DNA of 64,000 bases from Bacteroidales bacterium. GTDB taxonomy: Bacteria; Bacteroidota; Bacteroidia; Bacteroidales; F082. Of this stretch, positions 36,057-45,227 are shown piece by piece (position 1 is the stretch's first letter; each line of letters opens with the position of its first letter). The notes beneath the pieces were generated by a model, which was not told the DNA's origin, did not search any database, and saw only the letters and a program-made list of their open reading frames with translations. The position numbers and the translations under genes were made by a program. The stretch covers positions 1-64,000 of the forward strand of contig WGCY01000037.1 in NCBI GenBank assembly GCA_015493525.1, written 5' to 3'.

Positions 36057-36215
36057 AAGTAATTGAAATTAGCGTTTTATGCAGTGCAATTTACAAATTT
36101 TAAGAATAGAATGAAAATAAATATCTGACTGTACCCAAAATGGCCCACCGGTTATGGCAATAAATATCCGGCTTCAGGCTTACTTTTTGTATTTTCGCCT
36201 GAAATCTGTTGCCCT

Positions 36216-36620
36216 TTGACCTTAAAAAAACATACCCGTAGAAAATTCTTTCAGCTTGCTGCTGCCGGTACCGGATTTTCCATGGTTTATCTTTGGGACA
36301 GGATGATGGGAAACCAACTGCTGACAACCCTGCATCAAAAAATCGTGCTCCCACTGACGCGCCATTTGGTTTCCTTTTATGGCGACTATATCGTGATAAA
36401 CCAAAAACAGCATGTCAAAGTATTTTCATCCCATTGCACCCATTTGGGTTGTCTTATTGATAAGGTGGAAAACGACAGGCTCATTTGTCCGTGTCATGGT
36501 TCCGAGTTCAACCTGGAAGGCGATGCCGTAAAAGGGCCGGCATACAAACCGCTGAAAGCTTTCCCTTTCAAAGAAAGCAGCGACGGACAGCAAATTACAA
36601 TCCAACCCGCTGAAACGTGA
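36216..36620 (+). CDS. Rieske [2Fe-2S] protein
   Basis: 134 residues. An RR-containing start (KKHTRRKFFQLAAAGTGFSM) looks like a Tat signal kept as an anchor. The Rieske site is complete: CTHLGC (Cys74, His76, Cys79) and CPCHGSEF (Cys91, Cys93, His94). The start is TTG at 36216; the next ATG would cut into the anchor. The last bases overlap the GTG start of the cytochrome b fusion (GTGA). With that gene it forms an alternative quinol:cytochrome complex. Confidence 0.92.
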   Translation: MTLKKHTRRKFFQLAAAGTGFSMVYLWDRMMGNQLLTTLHQKIVLPLTRHLVSFYGDYIVINQKQHVKVFSSHCTHLGCLIDKVENDRLICPCHGSEFNLEGDAVKGPAYKPLKAFPFKESSDGQQITIQPAET

Positions 36621-39364
36621 AACAAAAGGCAGCACATATACGTTTCCACACCACCTATGGCCAAATCGGCCTGGCGGTGTTTTTATACGTACTGATTTCC
36701 GGTATTTTGCTTGCCGTTCCGTTCGATGTAAACAGGCCTTATGCCTCTGTCAGCAGTCTGGTGGTAATGAACCCGTGGGCCTCTTTTATCCGTAATTTTC
36801 ACTACTGGAGCGCGCAATTTTTCCTGATATTCAGCCTGTTACATATTTATGACCATTATCGGAAACAACGTGCAACCGGTTTGAAACGGGGGATGGGTTT
36901 TCGGTTAAGCCTTGGGGTGCTCCTTATTTTTATGGCCATGCTCACTGGATTTCTGCTGAAAGGCGATGCCGACAGCCTGCAAGCCCGGCAAATTCTGGGG
37001 ACGCTGACAACCGGAATTCCCCTTGTCGGGAAATTTCTCTCTGCGACCCTGCTGGGAAAAGAAGGTAGTTTTCAGCTGATTTATGTCCATCATATAGCTA
37101 CTTTCACCATCCTGCTTGCTGTAATCATTCTGGAACACAGCCGGAAGTTCTGGCCAAAGGCAGGAGATTTTGTGGTTGTTTTCCTGGTACTGGTGTTGGT
37201 AAGCTGGCTGTTCTCTGCTCCGCTGCACGACAACCTGAACCCAACAGTAAAAGGCCCCTGGTATTTTGTGGGGTTTCAGGAAGTATTACATTGGCTCAGC
37301 CATCCCGAATGGGCTTTACTTTGGATATTGCTGCTGCTAATACTGATTTATTTTGCCAATTCAGGCAAAGAAACCAAAGCCTTTCTCAGTAAGCGCACGT
37401 TGCTCATCCTCACCATTTTATATTTCCTGCTTACAATTGTCGGGTTATTTTTCAGGGGCGAACACTGGCAATGGATGGTTCCGGGACAAAAGGACTACGA
37501 CTACAGTGTGATGAATAATTTTAAAACGGAACACGTTGATTTTCATCCCAATTTCTCTGCTGCGCAAGCCACTGATGCGCCACTGATTCAAGGCAAAAAA
37601 GAGAGTTGTGTTATCTGTCATAGCAAAGTACACGGTTTCACAGATGCCCATAATCCGAAAATCATCGGATGCTTTTCGTGCCACGGAGGGAACCCTTTCG
37701 CCACAGACAAAAAGCAAGCGCACAAAAATATGCTATTGATTCCGGGCAACCTGAACAACGCAGCGCAAAGTTGCGGTACTACTGCCTGTCATCCCGATAT
37801 CACACAACGCATCAACAGCAGCCTTATGACTACCCTTAGCGGGATGATCAGCGTGGACAGGTACGTGTTTGGCGAACAGGACAGCCCCAATTTACTTACG
37901 GACATACATCATTTGGGACACCCGGCAGCCGATGAGCACCTGAGAAATCTCTGTGTCCGCTGTCATCTCGGGAATCCGAAAACCATTCCGGGGCCGGTAA
38001 CCGAAAAAAGCCGCGGGGGCGGCTGCCTGGCGTGCCACCTGAATTACGACAAACAAGCTTCCGAAGCCATAGCAACACATCAAAATGACAAAAACGATAC
38101 TGCCTTTCTTCGTTATCATCCTTCCATTGATTTGAATGTGAACGACAACCACTGTTTTGGTTGCCACAGCCGCTCGGGAAGAATTTCCACGAACTATGAA
38201 GGTTGGCACGAAACACCACTTTTGGCAAATCAAATGCCGGACAGCACAGATTATCGTCTCGTGGAAGGCACGCGTGTCTTCAGAAAAGAGCCGGAAGATG
38301 TCCATCACAAGCTGGGGATGGAATGTATTGATTGCCACAATTCTTATACGCTAATGGGCGATGGTAAACATTACCAACACGAGGAAAATCAGGAAGATGT
38401 GCAGTGCACAGATTGTCATTTTCCCGGTGTGCCACTCACTACCACAAGCCGAGAGTTAGATGTGGAATCAGCTACTATTGCTGCTTTGCGTTTTGGGAAA
38501 ATTTCCGGGCACAATTATCTCACAACACACAAAAGGCATCGTGCGCTGATAAACACTACCGTGAGGTCGGATACGGCCCGGCTTTCCACAAAAAACGGCG
38601 GAAAAACTTTCCGTCTGAAAAGTCCTGCAGCTGTTTGTCTAGCACCGGCCCACAAAGCGGTCAGTTGTTCGGCCTGCCACAGTGCCTGGGCACCGAGTTG
38701 TATTGGATGCCACAACGCTTACGACCCCAACGAAAAAGGGTACAATATGGTTACCAACAAAGAAAAAAAAGGCAGCTGGGTGGAATATACCGGACAATAT
38801 CTTGCCGGGTTGCCCGCACTTGGGATACGTCAAGATGGGAACAAAAAGGAAATCATTCCCGTCATTCCCGGCATGATACTGACCATCGACCGGCAGAGCT
38901 ACACCCACAAAAAACATGATTCGCTGCTTTTCCGCCGGCTGTTTGCGCCTGTTGCCCCACACACTACGGCTGCCAAAGGCAGAAGTTGCAAAAGTTGCCA
39001 TAACAACCCGGTGGCACTGGGATTTGGAAAAGGAAAACTGAAATATGTCATCGATGGGAACCGCGGCTCCTGGCGTTTTCAACCGGCTTACGAAAACAAC
39101 CCACACGATGGGTTGCCCGAAGATGCCTGGACCGGATTTCTGCAAAACAGAACCGGCAGGGTTTCCACACGCAAAGATGTTAAACCTTTTGCAGTTGAAG
39201 AACAAAAGCGGATATTGCTGGCCGGTGCCTGTCTGACCTGCCACAAAGGAAATTCAAAAGTTATGCGGGAGAGTTTAACTGACTTTGCCAAAACATTGCA
39301 CCATTGCAGCCCAAAATGCCTATTGCCGGTGTGGCCCAAAAAAAGTAACACAAATATTCCCTGA
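36617..39364 (+). CDS. Cytochrome b (b6/petB-like) fused to a dodecaheme cytochrome c domain
   Basis: 915 residues starting with GTG. Residues 1-290 hold about eight membrane segments with His-containing helices (FHYWSAQFFLIFSLLHIYDH; YVHHIATFTILLAVIILEH), as in cytochrome b of bc-type complexes. The rest is a soluble multiheme domain with eleven CxxCH sites (CVICH, CFSCH, CVRCH, CLACH, CFGCH, CIDCH, CTDCH, CSACH, CIGCH, CKSCH, CLTCH) and one CGTTACH with four residues between the cysteines. Together with the overlapping Rieske gene it would oxidise menaquinol and pass electrons to periplasmic or outer carriers. No separate cytochrome c1 is seen. Confidence 0.9.
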   Translation: MKQKAAHIRFHTTYGQIGLAVFLYVLISGILLAVPFDVNRPYASVSSLVVMNPWASFIRNFHYWSAQFFLIFSLLHIYDHYRKQRATGLKRGMGFRLSLGVLLIFMAMLTGFLLKGDADSLQARQILGTLTTGIPLVGKFLSATLLGKEGSFQLIYVHHIATFTILLAVIILEHSRKFWPKAGDFVVVFLVLVLVSWLFSAPLHDNLNPTVKGPWYFVGFQEVLHWLSHPEWALLWILLLLILIYFANSGKETKAFLSKRTLLILTILYFLLTIVGLFFRGEHWQWMVPGQKDYDYSVMNNFKTEHVDFHPNFSAAQATDAPLIQGKKESCVICHSKVHGFTDAHNPKIIGCFSCHGGNPFATDKKQAHKNMLLIPGNLNNAAQSCGTTACHPDITQRINSSLMTTLSGMISVDRYVFGEQDSPNLLTDIHHLGHPAADEHLRNLCVRCHLGNPKTIPGPVTEKSRGGGCLACHLNYDKQASEAIATHQNDKNDTAFLRYHPSIDLNVNDNHCFGCHSRSGRISTNYEGWHETPLLANQMPDSTDYRLVEGTRVFRKEPEDVHHKLGMECIDCHNSYTLMGDGKHYQHEENQEDVQCTDCHFPGVPLTTTSRELDVESATIAALRFGKISGHNYLTTHKRHRALINTTVRSDTARLSTKNGGKTFRLKSPAAVCLAPAHKAVSCSACHSAWAPSCIGCHNAYDPNEKGYNMVTNKEKKGSWVEYTGQYLAGLPALGIRQDGNKKEIIPVIPGMILTIDRQSYTHKKHDSLLFRRLFAPVAPHTTAAKGRSCKSCHNNPVALGFGKGKLKYVIDGNRGSWRFQPAYENNPHDGLPEDAWTGFLQNRTGRVSTRKDVKPFAVEEQKRILLAGACLTCHKGNSKVMRESLTDFAKTLHHCSPKCLLPVWPKKSNTNIP

Positions 39365-39380
39365 CAAATCAAAAATTTAT

Positions 39381-39388
39381 TAATTTTG
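39381..39388 (+). promoter_or_regulatory. -7 box TAATTTTG before the tRNA genes
   Basis: TAATTTTG followed by C matches TAnnTTTG. The predicted start is about 28 bases before the first tRNA-like sequence. No clear -33 TTG is present. Confidence 0.45.
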
Positions 39389-39422
39389 CCGTCTCTAAAA
39401 AATTATAGTTCTTCAACATATT

Positions 39423-39498
39423 CGGGGTGTGGTGCAGTTGGCTAGCATGTCCCGACATGGATTGTCGGGATGGTCGCAGGTTCGAGGCAGCTCCCCGA
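39423..39498 (+). pseudogene. Decayed tRNA-Pro copy with altered anticodon arm
   Basis: The acceptor 5' strand, D-arm and first T-arm strand are identical to the intact tRNA-Pro 111 bases downstream. The anticodon arm is instead a 7-bp stem (TCCCGAC/GTCGGGA) with loop ATGGATT, which would read GGA. The second T-stem strand is CAGCT-like and cannot pair with GCAGG, and the acceptor has a T-T mismatch. It cannot fold into a working tRNA. Probably a tandem duplicate damaged by recombination or insertion. Confidence 0.75.
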
Positions 39499-39533
39499 CA
39501 AATAAGGTGAAAGAAAAAACGTTCTTAACATAT

Positions 39534-39607
39534 CGGGGTGTGGTGCAGTTGGCTAGCATGCTTGCATGGGGTGCAAGTGGTCGCAGGTTCGAGTCCTGCC
39601 ACTCCGA
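39534..39607 (+). tRNA. tRNA-Pro (anticodon GGG)
   Basis: A full cloverleaf. The acceptor stem CGGGGTG pairs with CACTCCG (one G-T pair), the D-stem is GTGC/GCAT, the anticodon stem CTTGC/GCAAG has loop ATGGGGT (anticodon GGG), and the T-stem is GCAGG/CCTGC with loop TTCGAGT. CCA is not encoded. It follows the decayed copy and is followed by a terminator. Confidence 0.95.
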
Positions 39608-39613
39608 CAACCT

Positions 39614-39656
39614 AAAGGGATAACTTGTTTATTTACAGGTTATCCCTTTTTTGTAT
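39614..39656 (+). terminator. Terminator of the tRNA unit
   Basis: AAAGGGATAAC and GTTATCCCTTT form an 11-bp stem, followed by TTTTG. It begins seven bases after the tRNA-Pro. Confidence 0.85.
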
Positions 39657-39713
39657 TTTATAATTGCAACGACCGTTGCACCACGTTTATCAGGTTTTGT
39701 ATTTGATGATGAG

Positions 39714-40748
39714 TTAAATTTTGCCTTTGTTTACCGCTTCAATAAATTTTATCAGCCCTGTGAAATAGGTTTGCTGGTCATCGTACATGGCCAGATGGCT
39801 GCCTTTGGAGCAATAAACATTTTGTCCGTGCTGTACCTGTGTGGCCATCCACTTCATATATTCCGGGTCCATGGTGTCGTATTTGGCACCTATGGTGAGT
39901 GTCGGGACCGTTATTTTCGGCAAGTCCCGCGAACGGTCCCAATGCAGCAGCCGTCCGGAGCCACGAAACTCACTGGGGCCCTGCATGAGCGTGTAAATGG
40001 TCTCGTTGCAATGGGTAAACCCGCGCGTTACCGGATCGGGATATTGTTTCATCCGAAGGATATGCTCCGGGTAGTAATATTTGTTCAGCAGCCCCATATA
40101 CTGCGGATTGTCGTAATCTTTGGCCGCTTCAAATTTCTCAATTTGTGCCAGTACTTTTGGTGGCATCTGTTTGGCCAGCACGTCTTCAGCATATTTGTTG
40201 TACGCCGGGATGCTGCACATCATGTTGGAGATAATAAGCCCTTTGAGGTTTTTCTGATATTTCAAGGCATATTCCAGTGCCAGGATCCCGCCCCAGGAGT
40301 GCCCCAGCAGGTAAAAATTGTTTTTGTTCAGTCCCAGTGCCTTACGCACCTGTTCCACCTCCTCCACATACCGGTCGAGATGCCACAGGCTGGTATCAGC
40401 CGGTTGGTCACTGAAAGTAGAGCCAAGTTGATCATAGTAAAAATATTCGATGCCTGCTTTCGGAAAAAAGCTGTCAAAACATTCGAGGTATTCGTGTGAA
40501 CATCCCGGCCCGCCGTGGAGAAGCAACACTTTTATTTTGGGATTGTTGCCTATCTGTTTTGTCCAGACCTTAAATTTTCCTTTGGGCGTGTTGATGGTAA
40601 TCATTCTGACGCCACCATCTTTTACACCGGTTTCGTGCAGGTTGTTATAAACGGCTACGGTGGTTTCTTTGTTTCTTTGCGGTGCACAGGCAGAAAAAGC
40701 CAGCAGCATAAATCCGACAAGGGCAAGAAGCGTGTATTTATTTTTCAT
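39714..40748 (-). CDS. Lipoprotein proline iminopeptidase-like alpha/beta hydrolase (S33 family)
   Basis: 344 residues. A lipoprotein signal ends LLAFSAC (Cys21), so the enzyme is tethered to a membrane outside the cytoplasm. The hydrolase shows LLLHGGPGCSHEY (the HGGPG motif of prolyl aminopeptidases), nucleophile elbow LGHSWGGILAL, the Asp in GAKYDTMDPEY and the His in CSKGSHLAMYDD. Family members release N-terminal proline or act on amino-acid amides. Stand-alone gene convergent with the tRNA unit. Confidence 0.9.
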   Translation of the reverse strand: MKNKYTLLALVGFMLLAFSACAPQRNKETTVAVYNNLHETGVKDGGVRMITINTPKGKFKVWTKQIGNNPKIKVLLLHGGPGCSHEYLECFDSFFPKAGIEYFYYDQLGSTFSDQPADTSLWHLDRYVEEVEQVRKALGLNKNNFYLLGHSWGGILALEYALKYQKNLKGLIISNMMCSIPAYNKYAEDVLAKQMPPKVLAQIEKFEAAKDYDNPQYMGLLNKYYYPEHILRMKQYPDPVTRGFTHCNETIYTLMQGPSEFRGSGRLLHWDRSRDLPKITVPTLTIGAKYDTMDPEYMKWMATQVQHGQNVYCSKGSHLAMYDDQQTYFTGLIKFIEAVNKGKI

Positions 40749-40792
40749 AAGGGGAAATTAAGATTTTTAATTTGTTAAAATTACAACATTTT

Positions 40793-40848
40793 GCAATAAC
40801 CTGAGTTCAAGATAAGACTTGCTTACGGTTATAGATAATCTTTCCATA
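40793..40848. repeat. 56-bp dispersed repeat, copy 1
   Basis: Begins GCAATAACCTGAGTTCAAG and ends CTTTCCATA. Identical to 63123-63178 except for one base (C at 40840, T in the other copy). Both copies are intergenic. It may be the end of a lost mobile element. The rest of 40749-41018 holds only the promoter of the toxin-antitoxin pair. Confidence 0.85.
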
Positions 40849-40989
40849 AGATGACACAATACGAATTATGGTAGGGATGTGCAAAAAGTAAAGTTCACGC
40901 AAAAATAACCATTGAACCTTAAATGTAATTTGGAATTATCCATGTTAAAAAATAGTTTAGAAGCATTTTAGGTATATGCTATTTTTATA

Positions 40990-40997
40990 TACCTTTG
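40990..40997 (+). promoter_or_regulatory. -7 box TACCTTTG of the toxin-antitoxin operon
   Basis: TACCTTTG matches TAnnTTTG. The -33 region is T-rich without a perfect TTG. The leader would be about 15 bases before the antitoxin ATG. Confidence 0.5.
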
Positions 40998-41018
40998 TGA
41001 TATCAAAAAGCACAACTT

Positions 41019-41258
41019 ATGAGAAATATATCTTTAAAAATGGACGACAGTATTTTCGGGGAAACCGAAAAAATACTTTCCAAAATCAAAAAGCCCCGGA
41101 ACAGATATATAAACGAAGCCATAAAGTATTACAACAGGCTTCAAAAAAGATTATTGCTTGAAAAAAGGCTTAAAGCAGAATCGGAATTGGTGAAAAACGA
41201 TTCATTGAAAGTGCTAAAAGAATTTGAGGAGGTCGACTATGCCGATGAAACAATTTGA
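41019..41258 (+). CDS. Antitoxin, ribbon-helix-helix type
   Basis: 79 residues. N-terminus MRNISLKMDDSIFGETEKIL followed by RNRYINEAIKYYNRL has the strand-helix-helix pattern of RHH antitoxins. The C-terminus is acidic (LKEFEEVDYADETI), the part that usually masks the toxin. It overlaps the toxin gene by 20 bases, as is common in type II modules, and would repress its own promoter. Confidence 0.82.
   Translation: MRNISLKMDDSIFGETEKILSKIKKPRNRYINEAIKYYNRLQKRLLLEKRLKAESELVKNDSLKVLKEFEEVDYADETI
41226..41232 (+). promoter_or_regulatory. Strong Shine-Dalgarno site of the toxin gene
   Basis: GAGGAGG lies six bases before the toxin ATG at 41239 and decides that start over an in-frame ATG at 41224. 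Such sites are rare in Bacteroidota and nearly absent elsewhere in this window, so it may mark imported DNA. Confidence 0.7.
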
Positions 41259-41589
41259 AATCTGGGTAGCAGATTTAAACCCTCAAATCGGGACAGAACC
41301 GGGAAAAACAAGGCCTGTTTTAGTGGTTCAAACCGACTTGTTGAATAAAGCCGGTCATCCTTCAACAGTCATCTGTCCCATCACCACAAACGTAAAACAA
41401 AATGCTGAGATATTAAGGGTGCACCTAAAAAAGGGAACGGCAAACTTACACAAGGACTGTGACATAATGATGGACCAAGTCAGGGCGATTGACAACAAAA
41501 GACTGGTAAAAAAATTAGGAAAATTACCCAAAAAGCTGGCTGAAAATGTTTCAGAAAACTTGCGAATAATCCTTGATCTGGAATATTAA
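41239..41589 (+). CDS. MazF/PemK-type toxin (endoribonuclease)
   Basis: 116 residues. FEIWVADLNPQIGTEPGKTR then PVLVVQTD, the start of the MazF/PemK fold with the conserved Arg and the GTEPGKTRP loop, followed by STVICPITTN and DIMMDQVRAID with the conserved Thr/Ser and Asp-Gln residues. MazF toxins cut mRNA at short motifs in the cytoplasm. Partner of the RHH antitoxin just upstream. The combination RHH plus MazF, rather than AbrB-type MazE plus MazF, is also known. Confidence 0.92.
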   Translation: MPMKQFEIWVADLNPQIGTEPGKTRPVLVVQTDLLNKAGHPSTVICPITTNVKQNAEILRVHLKKGTANLHKDCDIMMDQVRAIDNKRLVKKLGKLPKKLAENVSENLRIILDLEY

Positions 41590-41614
41590 CCTTCAATCCC
41601 CAAATTTGGAAAGA

Positions 41615-42562
41615 TTATATCCCCTGTTGCAGTGCCTTCACTTTCTCCACAATGGTAGCGGCGAGTTTCAGGTTCGATTCGTGTGTCCATCCGGCCACAT
41701 GGGGCGAAAGAATAACATTTTGCATCTGGGCAAGCTCCGAAAAAGTTTCAGGCAGGTCCTTTGCCTCCAGGTTTTCAAAAGAGAGGCCTTCAAACTCCAG
41801 CACATCGAGGCAGGCACCTTTCACTTTTCCCGATTTCAGGGCAGAAACCAAGTCGGCGGTTTTCACCACTTTCCCGCGGGAAGTGTTGATAAGCCAGATA
41901 TTTTTTGAGAACCTGCTGAGGAAATCCCCGTCAACCATGAAACGGGTTTCATCGGTAAGCGGGACATGTAAGCTAAGGATATCGGCCTGTTCAAAAAGGG
42001 TTTCCAGCGAAACTTCTTTCACAAAACTGTCGGAGAAACCTGTTTTGTATTTGTCGTAAGCCAGCACCTGAGCACCAAAGCCGCTGATTTTGGCGGCAAA
42101 AGCCCCGCCCATATTTCCATATCCTATAATGCCAACGGTTTTCCCTTCAATCTCCACGCCCCGGTTTTCCTCGCGCAGCCAAAGCCCGCGGCGCACCTCG
42201 GCATCTCCTTTTTTCAGGTTGTTAAACAGCATGAGCAGCATCCCAATGGCATGCTCCCCTACGGCACTGCGGTTGCCTTCAGGCGCATTCAGGCAACGGA
42301 TGCCTTGTTTTTCGGCCACAGCCACATCGATATTCTCCATACCGGCCCCTACCCTGCCGATAAACTCCAGTCTGCGGGCTTGTAAAAGTATCTCCCGGTC
42401 AAGTTTTATTTTACTACGGATAATTACCCCCTGGTACCCTCCAATAATCTTCTTAAAATCATCGTACTGAAAATCAGGAAAATAATCACATTGAAACCCC
42501 AGCTTTTCCAACCCTTTCTGCAAAGAGGGATGTGCCGTATCTATAAATAAAACTTTTTTCAT
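41615..42562 (-). CDS. NAD-dependent 2-hydroxyacid dehydrogenase (phosphoglycerate dehydrogenase-like)
   Basis: 315 residues from MKKVLFIDTAHPSLQ, chosen over an ATG seven codons upstream. Rossmann motif VGIIGYGNMGGAFA, catalytic Arg in NTSRGKVV, Glu in VLEFEGL and His in LSPHVAGWTHES. The substrate-side motif GRVGAGMENIDV is typical of D-3-phosphoglycerate and related dehydrogenases. No ACT domain. The substrate (3-phosphoglycerate or another 2-hydroxyacid) is not fixed by the sequence. Divergent from the MMPL operon. Confidence 0.88.
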   Translation of the reverse strand: MKKVLFIDTAHPSLQKGLEKLGFQCDYFPDFQYDDFKKIIGGYQGVIIRSKIKLDREILLQARRLEFIGRVGAGMENIDVAVAEKQGIRCLNAPEGNRSAVGEHAIGMLLMLFNNLKKGDAEVRRGLWLREENRGVEIEGKTVGIIGYGNMGGAFAAKISGFGAQVLAYDKYKTGFSDSFVKEVSLETLFEQADILSLHVPLTDETRFMVDGDFLSRFSKNIWLINTSRGKVVKTADLVSALKSGKVKGACLDVLEFEGLSFENLEAKDLPETFSELAQMQNVILSPHVAGWTHESNLKLAATIVEKVKALQQGI

Positions 42563-42680
42563 GTCTAAAATATTATCGCACAAATATCCGAAAAAAGCGC
42601 ATGAAACCGGATTTGAACAGGCATAATTTTTCTTTGTCTGAATGCCAAAAGGGGCAAAAAGAAGGGCCGTAACAAATATT

Positions 42681-42710
42681 TTGCAAACATGAAAACATCT
42701 GTTAACTTTG
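42681..42710 (+). promoter_or_regulatory. Promoter of the MMPL-rfbA-prenyl synthase operon
   Basis: TTG at 42681-42683, a 19-base spacer and TAACTTTG at 42703-42710, followed by C: a perfect match to the Bacteroidota consensus. The leader to the ATG at 42799 is about 80 bases. Confidence 0.75.
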
Positions 42711-42798
42711 CGCTTCTGAAAAAGTGAGGTTTTTGTGTGTTTTAAATATTGGAAATCAGCACAAAAGCAAGTGGGATTTTTTGATAAAGTGAAATAAT

Positions 42799-45225
42799 AT
42801 GTGGCAATTTCTTGTTCGGTTTACCCTTAGAAACCGCTTGGCAATATTGGTAGTGATCGGTTTATTGACGGTTTTTATGGGATACGAAGGGTCGAAAGTC
42901 CAGCTCTCCTACCATTTGGCCAAAATGCTCCCTTCCACTGATCCGACCAGTATAGAATACAATAATTTTAAAAAGGAATTTGGGCAAAGCGGCGATGGAA
43001 GTGTCAGTTTTGTGGCGGTAAAAGACCCCAAACTGTTTACGCTTCAGCACTTTGACGACTGGTACGACCTCACGCAAAACCTTATGAAGATAAAAGGCGT
43101 GAAACAGGTGTTGTCGTCTGCACGTGTTTTTACCCTTGTAAGAAATGACAGCCTGCATAAGTTTAAATTTGTAAACCTTGTCCCACACAGGCCCACAACA
43201 CAAAAGGAAGTCGATTCCATAAAAAACGTCCTCTACAGCCTTCCGCTTTACCAGGGCAGGTTGTTTAACCGGAAGACAAATGCCCACCTCATCATGATAA
43301 CGGTGGACAAGGCCATTCTGAACTCAAAGGCCAGAATCCCCATGATGAAAAAAATAACGGAGGTAGCAGAGAAATACGGGCAGAAATATCATTTAATTGT
43401 ACGGAAATCAGGGCTCCCCTACATCCGGACTATCCAAAGTGCCTTGATTCTTCACGAGTCATTCCTTTTTGTCTTTTTATCTGCCTTCGTTACTTTTGTT
43501 TTGCTGTTTGTTCTGTTCCGATCGGTCAGGGCCGTATTTTTTGCCATGGTTGTGGTGATTATTGCGGTTATCTGGACTTTGGGAACGGTTACCCTGCTGG
43601 GCTACAAATTCACCATTCTGACCGGTGTCCTGCCACCGTTGCTCATAGTTATCGGCGTAGAGAATTCCATTTTCCTGCTCAACAAGTATTTGGATGAAAT
43701 ACGTCTTCACGGGAACAAGGCCCGTGCCCTCTCGCGCATGATTGTCCGTATCGGGAAAGCCAACCTGCTTACCAACGCCACTACGGCTGCCGGATTTGGT
43801 GCTTTTATCGTAACCTCCAACACATTCCTCGTGGAATTCGGGATTGTGGCCACCCTCAATATTTTGGCCATTTATGTGCTTTCCATGCTCATCCTTCCCA
43901 TCCTGTTCAGCTATTTTCCAGTCCCCAAGCACCGGCACCTGAAACATCTGGGCAACGACAAAAGCCTGACGACAAAAATTATTGGCAAAGTTGGTATTCT
44001 CATAACAAATTACCGAACCGTAATCTACATAATTACGCTTTTAATTGTGGCAGCCGGGGGGTATGGCATTACCAAACTCCGGACAACAGGAACCATTGTG
44101 GACGATATCTCCAAGAAAAATCAGCTGCAAAAAGACCTGTTTTTTATGGAACAAAACTTCAAAGGGGTTATGCCACTGGAGATTACCGTCAATACAGAAA
44201 AAAAGGGGGGCCTTTTACGCCTTTACAACCTGAAGAAAATAGAGCAGTTGCAGGACACACTGGCTTTGTATCCGCAATTTGCACGTCCTGTTTCCATTGT
44301 GGAGGTGGTAAAGTCTGCCAAACAGGCATTTTACAGGGGAAACCCAAAAATGTACTCACTGCCCAACCGTCAGGAGAAAAATTTTATTTTAAGTTACATT
44401 CCCCATTTTAAGCAAAAAGCACATAACCACAAACGAAACCTGCTCAGTGCCTTTGTTGATTCCACTTTACGCATTACCAGGGTCTCGGTACAGATGGCCA
44501 ATATCGGAACCAACGAAATTGATAGTATTTTGCGTACCATAAGGCCCAAAATCAATAAAATTTTTCCGCCTTCCAAATACAAAGTACACCTGACCGGTAC
44601 CAGTGTGGTATTTTTGAAAAGCACCAACTATCTTGTTAAAAACCTAGCCTACAGCCTGCTGCTTGCCATTGCCGTCATCACCATCCTCATGTCGTTTATT
44701 TTTTCTTCGGCCAAAATGGTGATTGTATCACTCATCCCAAATACTATCCCGCTTATCCTTACTGCCGGGATGATGGGTTATTTCGGCATCTCCATAAAGC
44801 CTTCCACCATCATCATCTTCAGTATTGCACTGGGAATCAGCGTAGACAATACTATCCACTATCTTTCGCGATACCGGCTGCATTTAAAAACAAACCACTG
44901 GAATGTGAAAAAATCTGTTATGGATGCTTTAAACGAAGCGGGTTACAGTATGATATTTTCCGCCACCGTACTGTTTTTCGGCTTTTACATTTTCACATTT
45001 TCCTCATTTGGCGGAACCGAAGCCCTGGGATACCTTGTTTCGTTTACCCTACTGATAGCCCTGCTTACAAACATGATTGTGTTGCCGTCCCTGTTGCTCA
45101 CGTTTGATAAATGGCTGTTTACAAAATCGTTTAAAAAATCTGAAAGAGAAGTCTTTGTGGAAGAAAAACATGATGAATTGGATGACATTGTCCGTAGAGA
45201 ATTAGAGAACAAGAAAAAATCATAA
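42799..45225 (+). CDS. RND/MMPL family transporter
   Basis: 808 residues with twelve expected membrane segments in two halves. The first half has [18 protein letters not shown] and [20 protein letters not shown]; the second has [18 protein letters not shown] and [26 protein letters not shown]-type helices such as [20 protein letters not shown] and [20 protein letters not shown] carry the Asp/Glu expected in proton relays. Such proteins export lipids or hydrophobic compounds across the inner membrane. It is followed at 2 bases by rfbA and then by a polyprenyl synthase, which hints at a lipid or glycolipid cargo. Confidence 0.9.
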   Translation: MWQFLVRFTLRNRLAILVVIGLLTVFMGYEGSKVQLSYHLAKMLPSTDPTSIEYNNFKKEFGQSGDGSVSFVAVKDPKLFTLQHFDDWYDLTQNLMKIKGVKQVLSSARVFTLVRNDSLHKFKFVNLVPHRPTTQKEVDSIKNVLYSLPLYQGRLFNRKTNAHLIMITVDKAILNSKARIPMMKKITEVAEKYGQKYHLIVRKSGLPYIRTIQSALILHESFLFVFLSAFVTFVLLFVLFRSVRAVFFAMVVVIIAVIWTLGTVTLLGYKFTILTGVLPPLLIVIGVENSIFLLNKYLDEIRLHGNKARALSRMIVRIGKANLLTNATTAAGFGAFIVTSNTFLVEFGIVATLNILAIYVLSMLILPILFSYFPVPKHRHLKHLGNDKSLTTKIIGKVGILITNYRTVIYIITLLIVAAGGYGITKLRTTGTIVDDISKKNQLQKDLFFMEQNFKGVMPLEITVNTEKKGGLLRLYNLKKIEQLQDTLALYPQFARPVSIVEVVKSAKQAFYRGNPKMYSLPNRQEKNFILSYIPHFKQKAHNHKRNLLSAFVDSTLRITRVSVQMANIGTNEIDSILRTIRPKINKIFPPSKYKVHLTGTSVVFLKSTNYLVKNLAYSLLLAIAVITILMSFIFSSAKMVIVSLIPNTIPLILTAGMMGYFGISIKPSTIIIFSIALGISVDNTIHYLSRYRLHLKTNHWNVKKSVMDALNEAGYSMIFSATVLFFGFYIFTFSSFGGTEALGYLVSFTLLIALLTNMIVLPSLLLTFDKWLFTKSFKKSEREVFVEEKHDELDDIVRRELENKKKS

Positions 45226-45227
45226 TT

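Noticed and set aside
39423-39498. A second working tRNA (anticodon GGA, Ser)
   Set aside because: The T-stem cannot pair, the anticodon stem is 7 bp, and there is no long variable arm as tRNA-Ser needs.
39651-40499. A 282-codon plus-strand open frame
   Set aside because: Antisense to the S33-type lipoprotein hydrolase, which has a full catalytic triad.
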